A stretch of 64,000 bases of DNA from Hyphomicrobiales bacterium (GCA_021775875.1 JAJFHA010000017.1:1-64000); one strand, 5' to 3'. Numbered from the stretch's first letter, positions 31,048 to 42,125 are shown. Numbers and translations are program-made. The notes: a model not told the origin generated them from the sequence alone.

Positions 31048-32403
31048 CTATTTGCCGATACAGAGCTTGGAAAAAACAACATCCAGCAAATCCTCCACAT
31101 CCACGCGCCCGGTAATCCGACCCAGCTGCAGGGCTGCCTGACGCAGATTCTCCGCAGAAATTTCCATTGGCTGAAGAGGGTTTTCCAAGAATTCTCGCAG
31201 CCCATCAAGTGATGCCTGCAGCGATTCTCTGTGACGGGCTTGCGTTATGCCAGCACTTTCGCCCTGTCCACACAATCTGGCCGCCGCTGCACACAACCAG
31301 TTTTCCAGCGCCTCGATATTCCAGTCATTGTGAATTGAAAGACGCAAATTTTCCCGACCATCCACCTTGAAAACGCTGCCCGGTGCAGTTTTGTCCACCA
31401 GATCACATTTGCTGTGAACAATGAGATGATCTGCACAACCAGATATTTCGTTTGGAATTCTGCCGGTCGCGAGAGCAGCATCTTCGAGATACAAAACAAT
31501 GTCCGCGCCCGAAATTGCTTTTTCGGCGCGGCGAATGCCCTCTTGCTCTATTTCCTCTTCCGTATCCCCAAGCCCCGCCGTATCCACCAGTGTTACCGGA
31601 TACCCCCCCAAATCCAAATCAACCTGGATGATATCCCGCGTGGTTCCGGCAAGATTTGAAACAATAGCTGCGTCTCGCTTGGCAAGGGCATTCAACAAAG
31701 TAGATTTCCCCGCATTCGGTGACCCCGCAATTACCACCCGCACACCGTCCCGCAACCGTTCGCCACGATTTTTATCATCAAGATGGGCTGCAAATTCTGC
31801 GGCAAGGCTCTTCACTTGACCCACAATTTCGGGAACCAGATCATGGTCCGCTACATCGTCTTCCTCAGGAAAATCAAGCGCGGCTTCCATCATCGCCAAA
31901 GCATGCAGAAGGCGGCTTCGCCAAGAATCATAAAGTCGCGACTGTTCGCCGCCCATTTGCCGCACCGCCTGGCGTCGCTGAAATTCCGTTTCCGCATCCA
32001 CCAGATCGGCAATTCCCTCAATTTCAGCAAGATCCAGCTTGCCGGCATGAAAGGCCCGCCTGGCAAATTCCCCGGCCAATGCCGGTCGGCATTCCGAAAA
32101 TGTCGCCAAAATATCTAACAGACGATTACCCACAGCCACACTGCCATGGATATGCAGTTCCGCTACATCCTCCCCTGTAAAACTGGCCGGTCCCGGATGC
32201 CATAAAACAACTGCCTGATCGAGAATATCCCCGTCCTTTGGGTCGCGCAGGGTTCGAAGGCTGGCTCTTTGTGGTTTCGGCAAAACCCCGATCAAAGCAG
32301 TCAAAATATCTTTCGCCTTTGGCCCCGAAAGACGATAAACCGCAATCCCGGCCCGGCCCGGCCCACTGGCCAGTGCGTAAATTGTTTCACGTGAATCATT
32401 CAT
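31048..32403 (-). CDS. mnmE: tRNA modification GTPase MnmE
   Basis: YALASGPGRAGIAVYRLSG; GSPNAGKSTLLNALAKRDAAIVS; C-terminal CIGK. Confidence 0.98.
   Translation of the reverse strand: MNDSRETIYALASGPGRAGIAVYRLSGPKAKDILTALIGVLPKPQRASLRTLRDPKDGDILDQAVVLWHPGPASFTGEDVAELHIHGSVAVGNRLLDILATFSECRPALAGEFARRAFHAGKLDLAEIEGIADLVDAETEFQRRQAVRQMGGEQSRLYDSWRSRLLHALAMMEAALDFPEEDDVADHDLVPEIVGQVKSLAAEFAAHLDDKNRGERLRDGVRVVIAGSPNAGKSTLLNALAKRDAAIVSNLAGTTRDIIQVDLDLGGYPVTLVDTAGLGDTEEEIEQEGIRRAEKAISGADIVLYLEDAALATGRIPNEISGCADHLIVHSKCDLVDKTAPGSVFKVDGRENLRLSIHNDWNIEALENWLCAAAARLCGQGESAGITQARHRESLQASLDGLREFLENPLQPMEISAENLRQAALQLGRITGRVDVEDLLDVVFSKLCIGK
32383..32398. promoter_or_regulatory. parS-like site inside the mnmE start region
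   Basis: TGTTTCACGTGAATCA, 15/16 to consensus. Confidence 0.8.
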
Positions 32404-32480
32404 GGCAAAATATAAGAATATTTCTAAATTGACGGCGATTTTGTAGGCTCATAACCCAACAAGCGGGAAACGAAAAGTTT

Positions 32481-34523
32481 ATGCAAAAATCAATAAATCT
32501 TCTAGGCGAAGAAACAAGTCCTTATCTGCTTCAACATCGCGACAACCCTGTCCATTGGCGCGCCTGGAACGATGCTTCCTTAGCTGAAGCAAGGGAATTG
32601 AACAAACCTATTCTCCTGTCAATCGGATATGCTGCCTGCCACTGGTGTCATGTTATGGCGCACGAGAGTTTTGAAGACCGGGAAACCGCTGATGTCATGA
32701 ACAAATTGTTCGTAAACATCAAGGTGGATCGCGAAGAACGCCCGGACGTGGACGCCATCTACATGGCGGCATTGCACCAGTTAGGCGAGCAGGGTGGCTG
32801 GCCCCTGACTATGTTTTTAACACCCGACGCTGCGCCTTTCTGGGGTGGAACCTATTTTCCCAAAGAACCCAATTATGGCCGACCCGGCTTTATCCATGTC
32901 ATGACGGGAATTGCCCGAATTTTTCATGAAGAACCTGAAAAAATTGAGCAAAATCTCCAGGCTGTACGCGAACGCCTGAATCATCAAAACGCCGCACGCC
33001 CGCAAGCCGAGATCGACAATGATCTATTTCTCCTAACTGGCGAAAAAATCCTGTCAATCTGGGACCCGGTGAATGGCGGAGTACAGGGCGCACCCAAATT
33101 TCCCCAAACCAATATGATCGAAATATTGTGGCGGTGCGGTCAACAAAACGGCAATTCAAAATATAACAGCCAGACATTGTTCGCGCTGGAGCGCATGGCC
33201 TTTGGCGGCATCTACGATCATTTGGCCGGTGGCTTTGCCCGCTACACGGTCGATGAAAGATGGCTTGTCCCCCATTTTGAAAAAATGTTGTACGACAATG
33301 CAATGATTCTAAATCAAATGGTCGCCCAATGGCTGGAAACCAAATCCCCGATCCTCGAAAAAACCATTGCAGAAACCATCGAATGGCTGAGACGAGATAT
33401 GCAAATGGACGGGGGCGGACTGGCTTCAAGCTACGATGCCGATTCCGAAGGTGAGGAGGGTCGTTTCTATGTCTGGACCCTGGCAGAAATAGAGAGCATC
33501 CTGGGCCCAAATGACGGGGCCTTCTTTGCTCATCATTACGACATCAAATCCGTTGGAAATTGGGAAGGAAAATCCATCCCAAACCGGCTCCATTCAAAAG
33601 CACTTGAAGATCTGGATACGGAAACGCGACTTGGTGAAATGCGCAATATCCTTCTTGAAAACCGTAGACAACGCGTATGGCCGGGATTAGACGATAAAAT
33701 CCTGGCGGATTGGAACGGCCTGGCTATTACAGCTATCATTCGAGCGTCGCGCGCTTTTGAACGAAGCGATTGGTATGAGTTTGCAGAAGGGGTGTTTCGT
33801 TTCGTTTCCGAATCAATGTCTGAAAATAACGTGCTTGTTCATAGTTTCTGCGCAGGAAAAACAAATGGCCAGGGCATGCTCGCAGACTATGCCAATATGA
33901 TCGAAGCGGCCCTTGAAATGTACCAGACCAGTCTGGACGAAAAATACATCTCATTTGCAAAAGACTGGGCAGACACTGTAAACCGGCATTTTTTAGCAAA
34001 AGATGGTGGATATTACATGACACCCGATACCAGCAACGATTTGATTTTGCGTCCACGCAATGGCGCAGATGACGCAACACCCAACGGCAATCCAACCATG
34101 ATGCGGAATTTCACCGTCCTCGGAGCTATCACCGGGAATGTCGGCTACGATGCGACCGTTCGCAAAATACTCTCGGCTTTTTCCGGCGACATTAAAGAGA
34201 ACCCGCATGCTCATGTAGGGTTTCTCAACGCGTTCGATCAAGCCAACCGGCAGATCCAGGTACTAACCAACAAAGCCGGGGTAAATAAAAGCAGTCTGGA
34301 AGAGAAAATTTCGGCAGCGAAATTTCCTTATCCTATTGTTTTAACAAATGAAACAGGGTCTGGTACAATTCCAGAAAACCTCGCAGCTGAGGCTATATCC
34401 AAAATGCCGGACGGCATTCATGTCTGTATCCCGGGTGCCTGCTTGCCACCAGCAATGAATGAAGAAGATCTTGTTCAGCGCCTGAGCGAAGCCCGCACCA
34501 CAATGCCGTCTGCCAAAGATTAA
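32481..34523 (+). CDS. Thioredoxin domain-containing protein, YyaL/DUF255 family
   Basis: NLLGEETSPYLLQHRDNPVHWRAWN..SIGYAACHWCHVMAHESFED. Confidence 0.96.
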   Translation: MQKSINLLGEETSPYLLQHRDNPVHWRAWNDASLAEARELNKPILLSIGYAACHWCHVMAHESFEDRETADVMNKLFVNIKVDREERPDVDAIYMAALHQLGEQGGWPLTMFLTPDAAPFWGGTYFPKEPNYGRPGFIHVMTGIARIFHEEPEKIEQNLQAVRERLNHQNAARPQAEIDNDLFLLTGEKILSIWDPVNGGVQGAPKFPQTNMIEILWRCGQQNGNSKYNSQTLFALERMAFGGIYDHLAGGFARYTVDERWLVPHFEKMLYDNAMILNQMVAQWLETKSPILEKTIAETIEWLRRDMQMDGGGLASSYDADSEGEEGRFYVWTLAEIESILGPNDGAFFAHHYDIKSVGNWEGKSIPNRLHSKALEDLDTETRLGEMRNILLENRRQRVWPGLDDKILADWNGLAITAIIRASRAFERSDWYEFAEGVFRFVSESMSENNVLVHSFCAGKTNGQGMLADYANMIEAALEMYQTSLDEKYISFAKDWADTVNRHFLAKDGGYYMTPDTSNDLILRPRNGADDATPNGNPTMMRNFTVLGAITGNVGYDATVRKILSAFSGDIKENPHAHVGFLNAFDQANRQIQVLTNKAGVNKSSLEEKISAAKFPYPIVLTNETGSGTIPENLAAEAISKMPDGIHVCIPGACLPPAMNEEDLVQRLSEARTTMPSAKD

Positions 34524-34543
34524 AGATCTTTATATCAACAGGG

Positions 34544-35809
34544 TCAGGTATTCATAGAATCGAAAAATTCTGCGTTGCTTTTCGTTTGGCGCAATTTATC
34601 GAGCAAAAATTCGATCGCATCCACAGTCCCCATAGGGTTGAGGATACGGCGAAGCACATACATTTTCTTGAGATCGTCTTTCCCGACAATAAGTTCTTCC
34701 TTGCGCGTACCAGAGCGCAAAATATCCATCGACGGGAAGATGCGTTTGTCTGCAACTTTACGATCAAGAATAATCTCCGAATTACCAGTACCCTTGAATT
34801 CTTCAAAAATCACTTCGTCCATCCGGCTCCCGGTCTCGATCAATGCTGTCGCGATAATTGATAAAGACCCACCTTCTTCAATATTCCGCGCGGCACCGAA
34901 AAACCGTTTCGGTCGCTGCAGCGCATTAGCATCAACGCCACCGGTCAAAACTTTACCCGAAGATGGCACAACGGTATTATAGGCTCGTCCAAGACGTGTG
35001 ATAGAATCAAGCAGGATCACCACATCCCGGCCATGTTCGACCAATCGCTTGGCCTTTTCGATCACCATTTCCGCAACCTGCACATGCCTCGTTGCCGGTT
35101 CGTCAAAGGTCGATGAAACAACCTCACCAATCACCGTTCGCTGCATGTCGGTAACTTCTTCCGGGCGCTCATCGATCAACAGAACGATCAGGTAGCATTC
35201 CGGGTGATTGGCAGAAATTGATTTTGCAATATTCTGGAGCAACACGGTTTTACCGGTCCGCGGTGGCGCCACGATCAGCGCGCGCTGGCCTTTACCCAGG
35301 GGCGCAACGATATCAATGACACGGGCGCTTCTGTCTTTGATCTCCTGATCCAGAACTTCCATATTCAGGCGCTCATCTGGATAGAGCGGTGTCAGATTAT
35401 CAAAATGAACCGTATGTTTTGCCGTCTCAGGATCACTGAAATTTATCGTGCTGACCTTGAGAAGGGCAAAATACCGCTCCCCGTCTTTGGGGCTACGAAT
35501 ATGCCCCTCAACCGTATCGCCGGTGCGAAGACTGAAACGCCGAATCTGGCTGGGGCTGATATAAATATCATCCGGACCTGACAGGTAATTGGCATCCGGT
35601 GAGCGGAGAAACCCAAACCCGTCCTGCAAAACCTCTACAACGCCCTCACCAATTATATCTATATCATCCAAAGCGAGCTGCTTGAGAATGGCAAACATCT
35701 GTTCTTGTTTCCGGAGCGTGCTCGCGCCTTCCACTTCCAATTCTTCGGCAAAAGCCAACAATTCAGTTGGTGATTTACCTTTAAGCTCGCGCAGTTTGAT
35801 TTCCTGCAT
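34544..35809 (-). CDS. rho: Transcription termination factor Rho
   Basis: [47 protein letters not shown]. Confidence 0.98.
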   Translation of the reverse strand: MQEIKLRELKGKSPTELLAFAEELEVEGASTLRKQEQMFAILKQLALDDIDIIGEGVVEVLQDGFGFLRSPDANYLSGPDDIYISPSQIRRFSLRTGDTVEGHIRSPKDGERYFALLKVSTINFSDPETAKHTVHFDNLTPLYPDERLNMEVLDQEIKDRSARVIDIVAPLGKGQRALIVAPPRTGKTVLLQNIAKSISANHPECYLIVLLIDERPEEVTDMQRTVIGEVVSSTFDEPATRHVQVAEMVIEKAKRLVEHGRDVVILLDSITRLGRAYNTVVPSSGKVLTGGVDANALQRPKRFFGAARNIEEGGSLSIIATALIETGSRMDEVIFEEFKGTGNSEIILDRKVADKRIFPSMDILRSGTRKEELIVGKDDLKKMYVLRRILNPMGTVDAIEFLLDKLRQTKSNAEFFDSMNT

Positions 35810-36014
35810 TTTTTACTCCGGAGATTGAATTGGATATTTGGAAGTTGGTCGGGTGTCTGGTTTTTAATAAAATCAACCAGAACACAAAACTTAAGGGAGG
35901 AATGGCCCGGGAATGGGACTTAACATCTGAACGAATATCAGGATCGCCCAAATTTACCAGAACTATTTTTGGCAAAAAAACAAAACCTAATAAGAATAAC
36001 CAAAATCACACCAT

Positions 36015-36452
36015 TCAAAAAGGTTTAATAACAACCATCAATACGATAAAAATCATCAACAATGTAGGTACTTCATTGACCACACGGTAAAAACGGCCGG
36101 TTCTCGTGTTTCTTTCTCCGGCAAAGTCCATTTGCCTTCGCGTCAGAAAAAAATGAAACCATGTCATGGTAATCACAGCTGTAAATTTGGCATAAAACCA
36201 AAAATCCGCAGAAAATATCCCAAATCCATAAAGATTCCAGAACAGCCCTAACCCGGTTACCCATGAAACCAACATAGCTGGCATCATGATAATTCTAAGA
36301 AGCTTCACTTCCATTATCTGGAATATCCGATCCGCTTCCCCGCCCGGCTCCACATCAACATGGTAGACAAAAATCCGGGGTAAATAGAGAAGTCCCGCCA
36401 TCCAGGAAATCACAGCGATAAAATGAAGTGCCTTGAAAAGTAAATACGTCAT
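36015..36452 (-). CDS. hemJ: HemJ/UPF0093 family membrane protein
   Basis: KALHFIAVISWMAGLLYLPRIFVYHV; adjacent to hemE. Confidence 0.92.
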   Translation of the reverse strand: MTYLLFKALHFIAVISWMAGLLYLPRIFVYHVDVEPGGEADRIFQIMEVKLLRIIMMPAMLVSWVTGLGLFWNLYGFGIFSADFWFYAKFTAVITMTWFHFFLTRRQMDFAGERNTRTGRFYRVVNEVPTLLMIFIVLMVVIKPF

Positions 36453-36453
36453 T

Positions 36454-37503
36454 TCAAGCGCCTCTGGTCGCTTTTGAATAAGCCCGCACCTTTGCAACCA
36501 AATATTCTACATGGGCAATCGGGGTTTCAGGCAAAATTCCGTGTCCCAGATTGAAAATAAACGCGGTTTCGCCAAAACCTTCCAGAATTCGGTCAATCCC
36601 TTCATCAAGAGCATCTCCACCTGCCAGAAGCGCCAGTGGATCCAGGTTTCCCTGTATGGTTTTCTTACCCGACAAAGTTTCACGCGCAAAATCGATATCG
36701 CTCGCTGTATCAATTCCAACCCCTTCAATATCAGCGATTTTCGCCATTTCCTGATAAACCAGCGGTGCACCGCGTAAAAACCCGATTATCGGGATTTCTG
36801 GATGGGCTTCCTTGATTGCCCGGGAAATTTTCCGGAGTGGTTCCAGACACCATTTTTCACGTTCGTTTTCGGCTAAAGACCCGGCCCATGAATCAAATAT
36901 CTGGACAACGTCAACGCCGGCTTCAATCTGACCTTTCAAATAAATAATTGAGGCCTCCGTCAGAATATCTATCAGGCGAGAAAAAGCTTGCTCATCCTGG
37001 TAAGCCCAAAGTCTGGCTGGTGCCTGCTCCTTGGTACCTTCCCCTGCCACCATATACGTAGCAACCGTCCAGGGCGCTCCGCAAAAACCGATCAGGGCCT
37101 TATTGTCTTCCAGACCATCTTTTACCCGTGATACAGTTTCAAATACCGGCGCCAGGTGTGAGTTAATTTTCCCAATATCAAGCCCACTGAAATCATTTTG
37201 ATCCAAAGGTTCCAGCTTTGGACCCTCACCAGTTACAAACCAGACTCTTTGTCCGAGCGCGTCAGGGACAACCAAAATATCTGAAAACAAAATAGCCGCA
37301 TCAAAATCAAATCTCCTGATTGGCTGCAAGGTAACCTCGGCTGCCAACGATGGTGAATAACAGAGCGAGAGAAAATCACCTGCTTCCGCACGGAGCTTTT
37401 TATATTCGGGCAGATACCGTCCCGCCTGACGCATCATCCAGAGAGGAATTTGGCAATCACTTTTCCCTTGGAGAGCCTGAACAAGAGGTTTTTTCACAGT
37501 CAT
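36454..37503 (-). CDS. hemE: Uroporphyrinogen decarboxylase
   Basis: PLWMMRQAGRYLPEYKKLRAEAGDFLSLC. Confidence 0.98.
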   Translation of the reverse strand: MTVKKPLVQALQGKSDCQIPLWMMRQAGRYLPEYKKLRAEAGDFLSLCYSPSLAAEVTLQPIRRFDFDAAILFSDILVVPDALGQRVWFVTGEGPKLEPLDQNDFSGLDIGKINSHLAPVFETVSRVKDGLEDNKALIGFCGAPWTVATYMVAGEGTKEQAPARLWAYQDEQAFSRLIDILTEASIIYLKGQIEAGVDVVQIFDSWAGSLAENEREKWCLEPLRKISRAIKEAHPEIPIIGFLRGAPLVYQEMAKIADIEGVGIDTASDIDFARETLSGKKTIQGNLDPLALLAGGDALDEGIDRILEGFGETAFIFNLGHGILPETPIAHVEYLVAKVRAYSKATRGA

Positions 37504-37918
37504 TACGGCGGCTCTTCTTCCTATAAATATAAAGATTCTAGATTGTTGATTATTCTTTATGACACAGGCGTTGGTCGAATTAAGATTCAGTTAACCAATT
37601 ATCCACACAAACGGAATTTTAAAAGTGGGGTTTTAATTAAAATACGATATTTCCAACCAAAATCATTTTTCAAATTAATATCATTATTTATCAACATGTT
37701 AGAAATTTATCTGTACCAAAATTTTTATTCATCCTATGAAATTTTATTGGAAAACCTGTTAAGAACACTCTTCTTGCCATTCGAACATCAGACTCTTGGA
37801 TAATCCCGTCCACAGACTGTATCATGTGGATAAAATCACTGGATAACCCTGTTTGAAAGGCGAGTTATCCCACAAGCTGGATAAAGCGTCTGTTTTTCCA
37901 CAATTCACCCACAACGGA
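37504..37918. other. oriC: Putative chromosomal replication origin (oriC)
   Basis: AT-rich; between hemE and the PPRP gene as in Caulobacter; DnaA boxes at 37599-37607 (TTATCCACA) and 37825-37833 (TGTGGATAA), near-boxes at 37794, 37838, 37865 and 37876; IHF consensus TATCAACATGTTA 37689-37701. Confidence 0.85.
37580..37594 (+). promoter_or_regulatory. CtrA-type box in oriC
   Basis: TTAA-GATTCAG-TTAA(CC), 4 bp from the DnaA box at 37599. Confidence 0.55.
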
Positions 37919-38758
37919 TCAACATTGCCCAAGACCAAAAATTTTTTTCACGTTCACCTGATTTCGGACGCGACCGGTGAAACCCTGCACGCAGTGGCGC
38001 GTGCGGCGGCTGCACAATATGCAAATGTTCGCGCTATTGAACATACCTATCCGCTAATCCGGTCGCGAGATCAACTCGACAAAGCCATCGGTAACATTGA
38101 AGCGTCGCCCGGCATTGTGCTTTGCACATTGGTAGATGTGGAACTCGCTGAACATCTAAAAACCAAATGCCAGGAATTTGGTTTACCATGCGTGTCGATT
38201 CTTGATCCGGTTCTGACTGTATATCGTTCTTATCTTGGAACCGAGCAGACACCAAAAATCGGTGGGCAATATATCCTGAATGCCGAATATTTTCGCCGCA
38301 TCGATGCTCTCAATTACACCATTATCCATGATGATGGCCAACACCCGGAAGGTTTGGACAATGCGGACATCATTCTCTTGGGAATCAGCCGCACGTCAAA
38401 AACACCGACCAGCATGTATCTGGCAAACCGGGGTATAAAAACCGCGAATGTACCACTCGTCCCCAACGTTCCAGTACCGGTTGAACTTGGTCAGACGACA
38501 AAACCGCTGATTGTCGCTTTGATATCTTCACCTGAACGGATCATGCAGGTGCGGCGAAACCGGCTATTGTCTTTAAAAGTTGAAAACGACACCGATTATG
38601 TGGACCGCCGCGCCATCGCCGCTGAAATCACCGAGACCAAAAAATTATGCGCTCGCAACAATTGGCCGGTAATAGATGTGACCAGGCGTTCGATTGAAGA
38701 AACTGCAGCCGGAATCTTGTCGCTTTATAATGAACGAAAAGCAGCAGACGAAATATGA
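37853..38758 (+). CDS. Pyruvate, water dikinase regulatory protein (PPRP, DUF299)
   Basis: FHVHLISDATGETLHAVARAAAAQY; LLGISRTSKTPTSMYLANRGIKTANVPLVP; likely start at an alternative codon near 37920. Confidence 0.93.
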   Translation: MKGELSHKLDKASVFPQFTHNGSTLPKTKNFFHVHLISDATGETLHAVARAAAAQYANVRAIEHTYPLIRSRDQLDKAIGNIEASPGIVLCTLVDVELAEHLKTKCQEFGLPCVSILDPVLTVYRSYLGTEQTPKIGGQYILNAEYFRRIDALNYTIIHDDGQHPEGLDNADIILLGISRTSKTPTSMYLANRGIKTANVPLVPNVPVPVELGQTTKPLIVALISSPERIMQVRRNRLLSLKVENDTDYVDRRAIAAEITETKKLCARNNWPVIDVTRRSIEETAAGILSLYNERKAADEI

Positions 38759-39375
38759 CCGAAACAACCGAGCAAAACCCGATTATTCTGGCTTCTGCCA
38801 GCATTGTCCGAAGCAACCTGCTTCGTGCCGCGGGTGTCGAAATTTCAGTTCAAGCGTCAGACATTGATGAAGTCGCGGTGCGTCAGGTTCTTGATATTTC
38901 CGACGCTCCGATGCCGCCGGCTGATGTGGGCCTGGTCCTGGCTGAAGCAAAAGCCCGTTCGGTTGCGGCTCTCAATCCGGGCACGATTGTGATCGGCGCG
39001 GATCAGATTTTGGCGCTCGACAACGAGATATTTTCGAAACCCGATTCGATCGCTGTGGCCCACCGCCAGCTAAAGCAATTGCGAGGCCGGACCCATGAGC
39101 TTCACGCTGGAATTTGTTGCGTGCGCGATGATCAAACCCTGTTTCGCTATACCGATAGCGCCAGTTTGACCGTGCGGGATTTTTCAGATGACTTTCTGCA
39201 AAATTATCTGAATCAGGAAGGCGAAGATGTTTGCACCAGCGTTGGCGCCTATAAACTCGAAGGCCGGGGCGTTCAGCTTTTCAGCAAGATCGAAGGCGAT
39301 TATTTCACAATCCTTGGGTTGCCGCTGGTGCCGCTTCTGGAGTTTTTGCGTAGCCAAAAGGTCATTGCGCAATGA
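38755..39375 (+). CDS. Maf-like nucleotide pyrophosphatase
   Basis: IILASASIVRSNLLRAAGVEI; VIGADQILALDNEIFSKP. Confidence 0.93.
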   Translation: MTETTEQNPIILASASIVRSNLLRAAGVEISVQASDIDEVAVRQVLDISDAPMPPADVGLVLAEAKARSVAALNPGTIVIGADQILALDNEIFSKPDSIAVAHRQLKQLRGRTHELHAGICCVRDDQTLFRYTDSASLTVRDFSDDFLQNYLNQEGEDVCTSVGAYKLEGRGVQLFSKIEGDYFTILGLPLVPLLEFLRSQKVIAQ

Positions 39376-40232
39376 TATCCACAGCTACACCAGCCACCAA
39401 AGCTTTTGTCGTCGGATGGCCAATATCTCATTCCCGGTCACCGTTGGTGCATAATTACTGGCTCAAGAAACTTGGAATCAACGGGTCATATCAGGCAGTG
39501 GCGATCGAGCCGGAACGAATCGAATCGTTTCTCAATGGGCTTGGCAAAGACAACGAATTTGTCGGTGGCAATGTCACTATCCCTCATAAAGAAGCAACGT
39601 ATCTTTGTTGCTCTCATCATACAGACCAGGCCCGGCGCTTAAAGGCAGTCAATACAATCTGGCTGCAAGATGGCGAGCTTCACGGTGACAATAGTGATGG
39701 CCACGGATTTGTTGCCAACATGGATGATCAGGCACCAAACTGGGACAAAGCAGATCGGATAGCGGTAATTTTTGGTGCTGGCGGTGCCGCCCGTGCCATT
39801 TTGCTGGCCCTCGAAGGGCGTGGTTTCAAGACTATCAGGATTATCAATCGCACCCCTGTCCGCGCCACCCGGATGGTGTCGGAACTGGGTGTTTCAGCAG
39901 AGATTTTCCCCGCAGATAAATTGCAAGCGGCGATTTCAGGCGCCGGAATATTTATCAATACAACTTCGCTTGGCATGACCGGGCAGCCGCCGCTGGAGAT
40001 AGATCTGTCTGTCCTTGCGCCCGATGCTATTGTCAGCGATATCGTTTATTCACCGCTTGAAACAAGGCTCCTTGCTTCGGCCCGGAAATCAGGTTTCACA
40101 CCCGTTGACGGGTTGGGAATGTTGCTGCATCAGGCTGTGCCCGGGTTTGAACGCTGGTTCGGGCAAAGGCCAATTGTCAGCAAAGCTCTGCGCGAACTTG
40201 TTGTCCAGGATCTTGGAGCCAAAAAATGCTGA
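39372..40232 (+). CDS. aroE: Shikimate dehydrogenase
   Basis: [33 protein letters not shown]. Confidence 0.96.
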   Translation: MISTATPATKAFVVGWPISHSRSPLVHNYWLKKLGINGSYQAVAIEPERIESFLNGLGKDNEFVGGNVTIPHKEATYLCCSHHTDQARRLKAVNTIWLQDGELHGDNSDGHGFVANMDDQAPNWDKADRIAVIFGAGGAARAILLALEGRGFKTIRIINRTPVRATRMVSELGVSAEIFPADKLQAAISGAGIFINTTSLGMTGQPPLEIDLSVLAPDAIVSDIVYSPLETRLLASARKSGFTPVDGLGMLLHQAVPGFERWFGQRPIVSKALRELVVQDLGAKKC

Positions 40233-40834
40233 TCATCGGTTTGACCGGTTCAATCGGGACCGGGAAAAGCACCATCGCAAAAATGTTCGGGGCTCTCGGT
40301 ATCCCGGTTTATGACGCAGATGCCGCCGTCCACGCACTTTATAATGGCGGTGCGGCGGTGGCAGCTGTTGAAAAAGAATTCCCCGGCACAAGCGTCGACG
40401 GGGTGATCGACCGTCAAAAATTATCGGCTCAAGTTTTAGGCGATCAGGAAAAACTCAAAAAACTGGAAACCATCGTTCACCCGCTGGTTCACAAATCAGA
40501 GCGCGCTTTTATCGCCGGCGCGCGAGCGGCGGGTCATCGCCAGGTGGTTCTGGAAATTCCGCTTTTGTTTGAAACCAAAGGCACCAACCGCTGCGACATA
40601 TTGGTTGTGACCAGCGTCGCCCCAGATATACAGCGTGAGCGCGTATTGGCGCGGTCCGGCATGACTTCAGACAAATTCGAAGCCATTTTGGGGAAACAAA
40701 TGCCGGATATCGAAAAGCGCCGACGCGCCCATTTCATTGTGAATACCGGCACCGGAATGGAAGCTTCCAGCAAGCAGGTATCTGACATTGTACGGGCATT
40801 ATACGCGGTTCGCTCAAATCGGACGAACGAATAG
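40226..40834 (+). CDS. coaE: Dephospho-CoA kinase
   Basis: [36 protein letters not shown]. Confidence 0.97.
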   Translation: MLIIGLTGSIGTGKSTIAKMFGALGIPVYDADAAVHALYNGGAAVAAVEKEFPGTSVDGVIDRQKLSAQVLGDQEKLKKLETIVHPLVHKSERAFIAGARAAGHRQVVLEIPLLFETKGTNRCDILVVTSVAPDIQRERVLARSGMTSDKFEAILGKQMPDIEKRRRAHFIVNTGTGMEASSKQVSDIVRALYAVRSNRTNE

Positions 40835-40869
40835 ACCCGCCAACAAAATAGCGGGCAGGGAGATAAAAA

Positions 40870-41565
40870 TTGCGAGAGATTGTTCTTGATACCGAGACGA
40901 CCGGTTTTGATCACGATAACGGTGACCGGATCGTGGAGATCGGTTGCGTAGAATTATTCAACCATATCGCAACCGGTAAAACCTGGCATACCTATCTCAA
41001 CCCGGAACGGGACATGCCCCACGGCGCATTTCAGGTTCATGGTCTCTCGGAAGAGTTTTTGTCCGACAAACCTTTGTTTGGTGATGTTATCGACGGTTTT
41101 CTTGAATTTATCGGTGAAGCCGATTTGATCATCCATAACGCATCATTTGATATCGGGTTTCTCAATATGGAAATTGAGGGCGTCTCCGCAACCAAATTAT
41201 CCATGTCCCGGGTCATCGATACACTTTCTATGGCGCGTCGGAAAAACCCTGCCGGGCCCAACAGCCTCGATGCCTTGTGCCGACGCTTCGGGATCGACAA
41301 TTCCGGGCGCACGCTCCATGGCGCGTTGCTTGATGCAGAGCTTTTGGCCGAAGTTTATCTGGAATTGAAAGGGGGCCGTCAGGCCGGGCTGACATTTGAT
41401 TCGATAGCACCTGTCGCCCAGGTCGGCGAGGCTGACGCCGATAAATTTGCCGGGGCGCGGTCCACACCCTTGCCGTCACGCCAAACCGCCGCCGCCCAAG
41501 CCGCACATAAAGAAGCCGTTGCCCGGCTCGGAGACGACGCAATATGGAAAAAATACGAAGCTTGA
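40870..41565 (+). CDS. dnaQ: DNA polymerase III subunit epsilon
   Basis: MREIVLDTETTGFDHDNGDRIVEIGCVEL. Confidence 0.97.
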   Translation: MREIVLDTETTGFDHDNGDRIVEIGCVELFNHIATGKTWHTYLNPERDMPHGAFQVHGLSEEFLSDKPLFGDVIDGFLEFIGEADLIIHNASFDIGFLNMEIEGVSATKLSMSRVIDTLSMARRKNPAGPNSLDALCRRFGIDNSGRTLHGALLDAELLAEVYLELKGGRQAGLTFDSIAPVAQVGEADADKFAGARSTPLPSRQTAAAQAAHKEAVARLGDDAIWKKYEA

Positions 41566-41570
41566 CCGGT

Positions 41571-42125
41571 TTAGCTAACCGGTGCGTTCTGCTGCGAAGC
41601 CCCTTTTTGCTGAAACAAGGCCATGAAATCGATCGGCTCCAGCAATAAAGGCGGATAGCCACCATTGCGGGTTGCTTCAGCAATGATTTGACGAGCGAAA
41701 GGAAACAGAATGCGAGGGCATTCGACCAGAACAATTGCTTGAAGATTTTGTTCAGGAACATTTTGTAGTCGCATCATGCCCGCATAGACGAGAGAAACCT
41801 TGAAGACCACTTTTTCGTCTTCTATAGCTTCCGCGTCCAGGTCCAGCTCAACTTCATATTCGGTCTCGCCGATTTTCTTCGCGTTGACGTTGATTTGAAT
41901 CTGGATTTGCGGGTTTTTCGGACCTGCCGCCAGAGATTCCGGCGCATTGGGATTCTCGAATGACAAATCTTTTACATATTGCGCGAGCACATTCAGCGAG
42001 GGCGCCGCGCCATTTCCACCCGGTCCTACGCCTGGTGCGGGAGCTGCGCCGGTTGGTGCATTTGCTGCTGCGGCAGCGCTTTTCTTCTTCGGGCTTTTCG
42101 CCATCAAATTAACTCGCTTTTTCAA
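41571..42125 (-). CDS. secB: Protein-export chaperone SecB
   Basis: LAQYVKDLSFENPNAP; VECPRILFPFARQIIAEATRNGGYPPLLLEPIDF. Confidence 0.97.
   Translation of the reverse strand: MKKRVNLMAKSPKKKSAAAAANAPTGAAPAPGVGPGGNGAAPSLNVLAQYVKDLSFENPNAPESLAAGPKNPQIQIQINVNAKKIGETEYEVELDLDAEAIEDEKVVFKVSLVYAGMMRLQNVPEQNLQAIVLVECPRILFPFARQIIAEATRNGGYPPLLLEPIDFMALFQQKGASQQNAPVS

Noticed and set aside
37450-37803. 117 aa plus-strand ORF across the hemE-PPRP gap
   Set aside because: Overlaps the hemE start and the AT-rich oriC with its DnaA, IHF and CtrA-type sites; composition is not protein-like.
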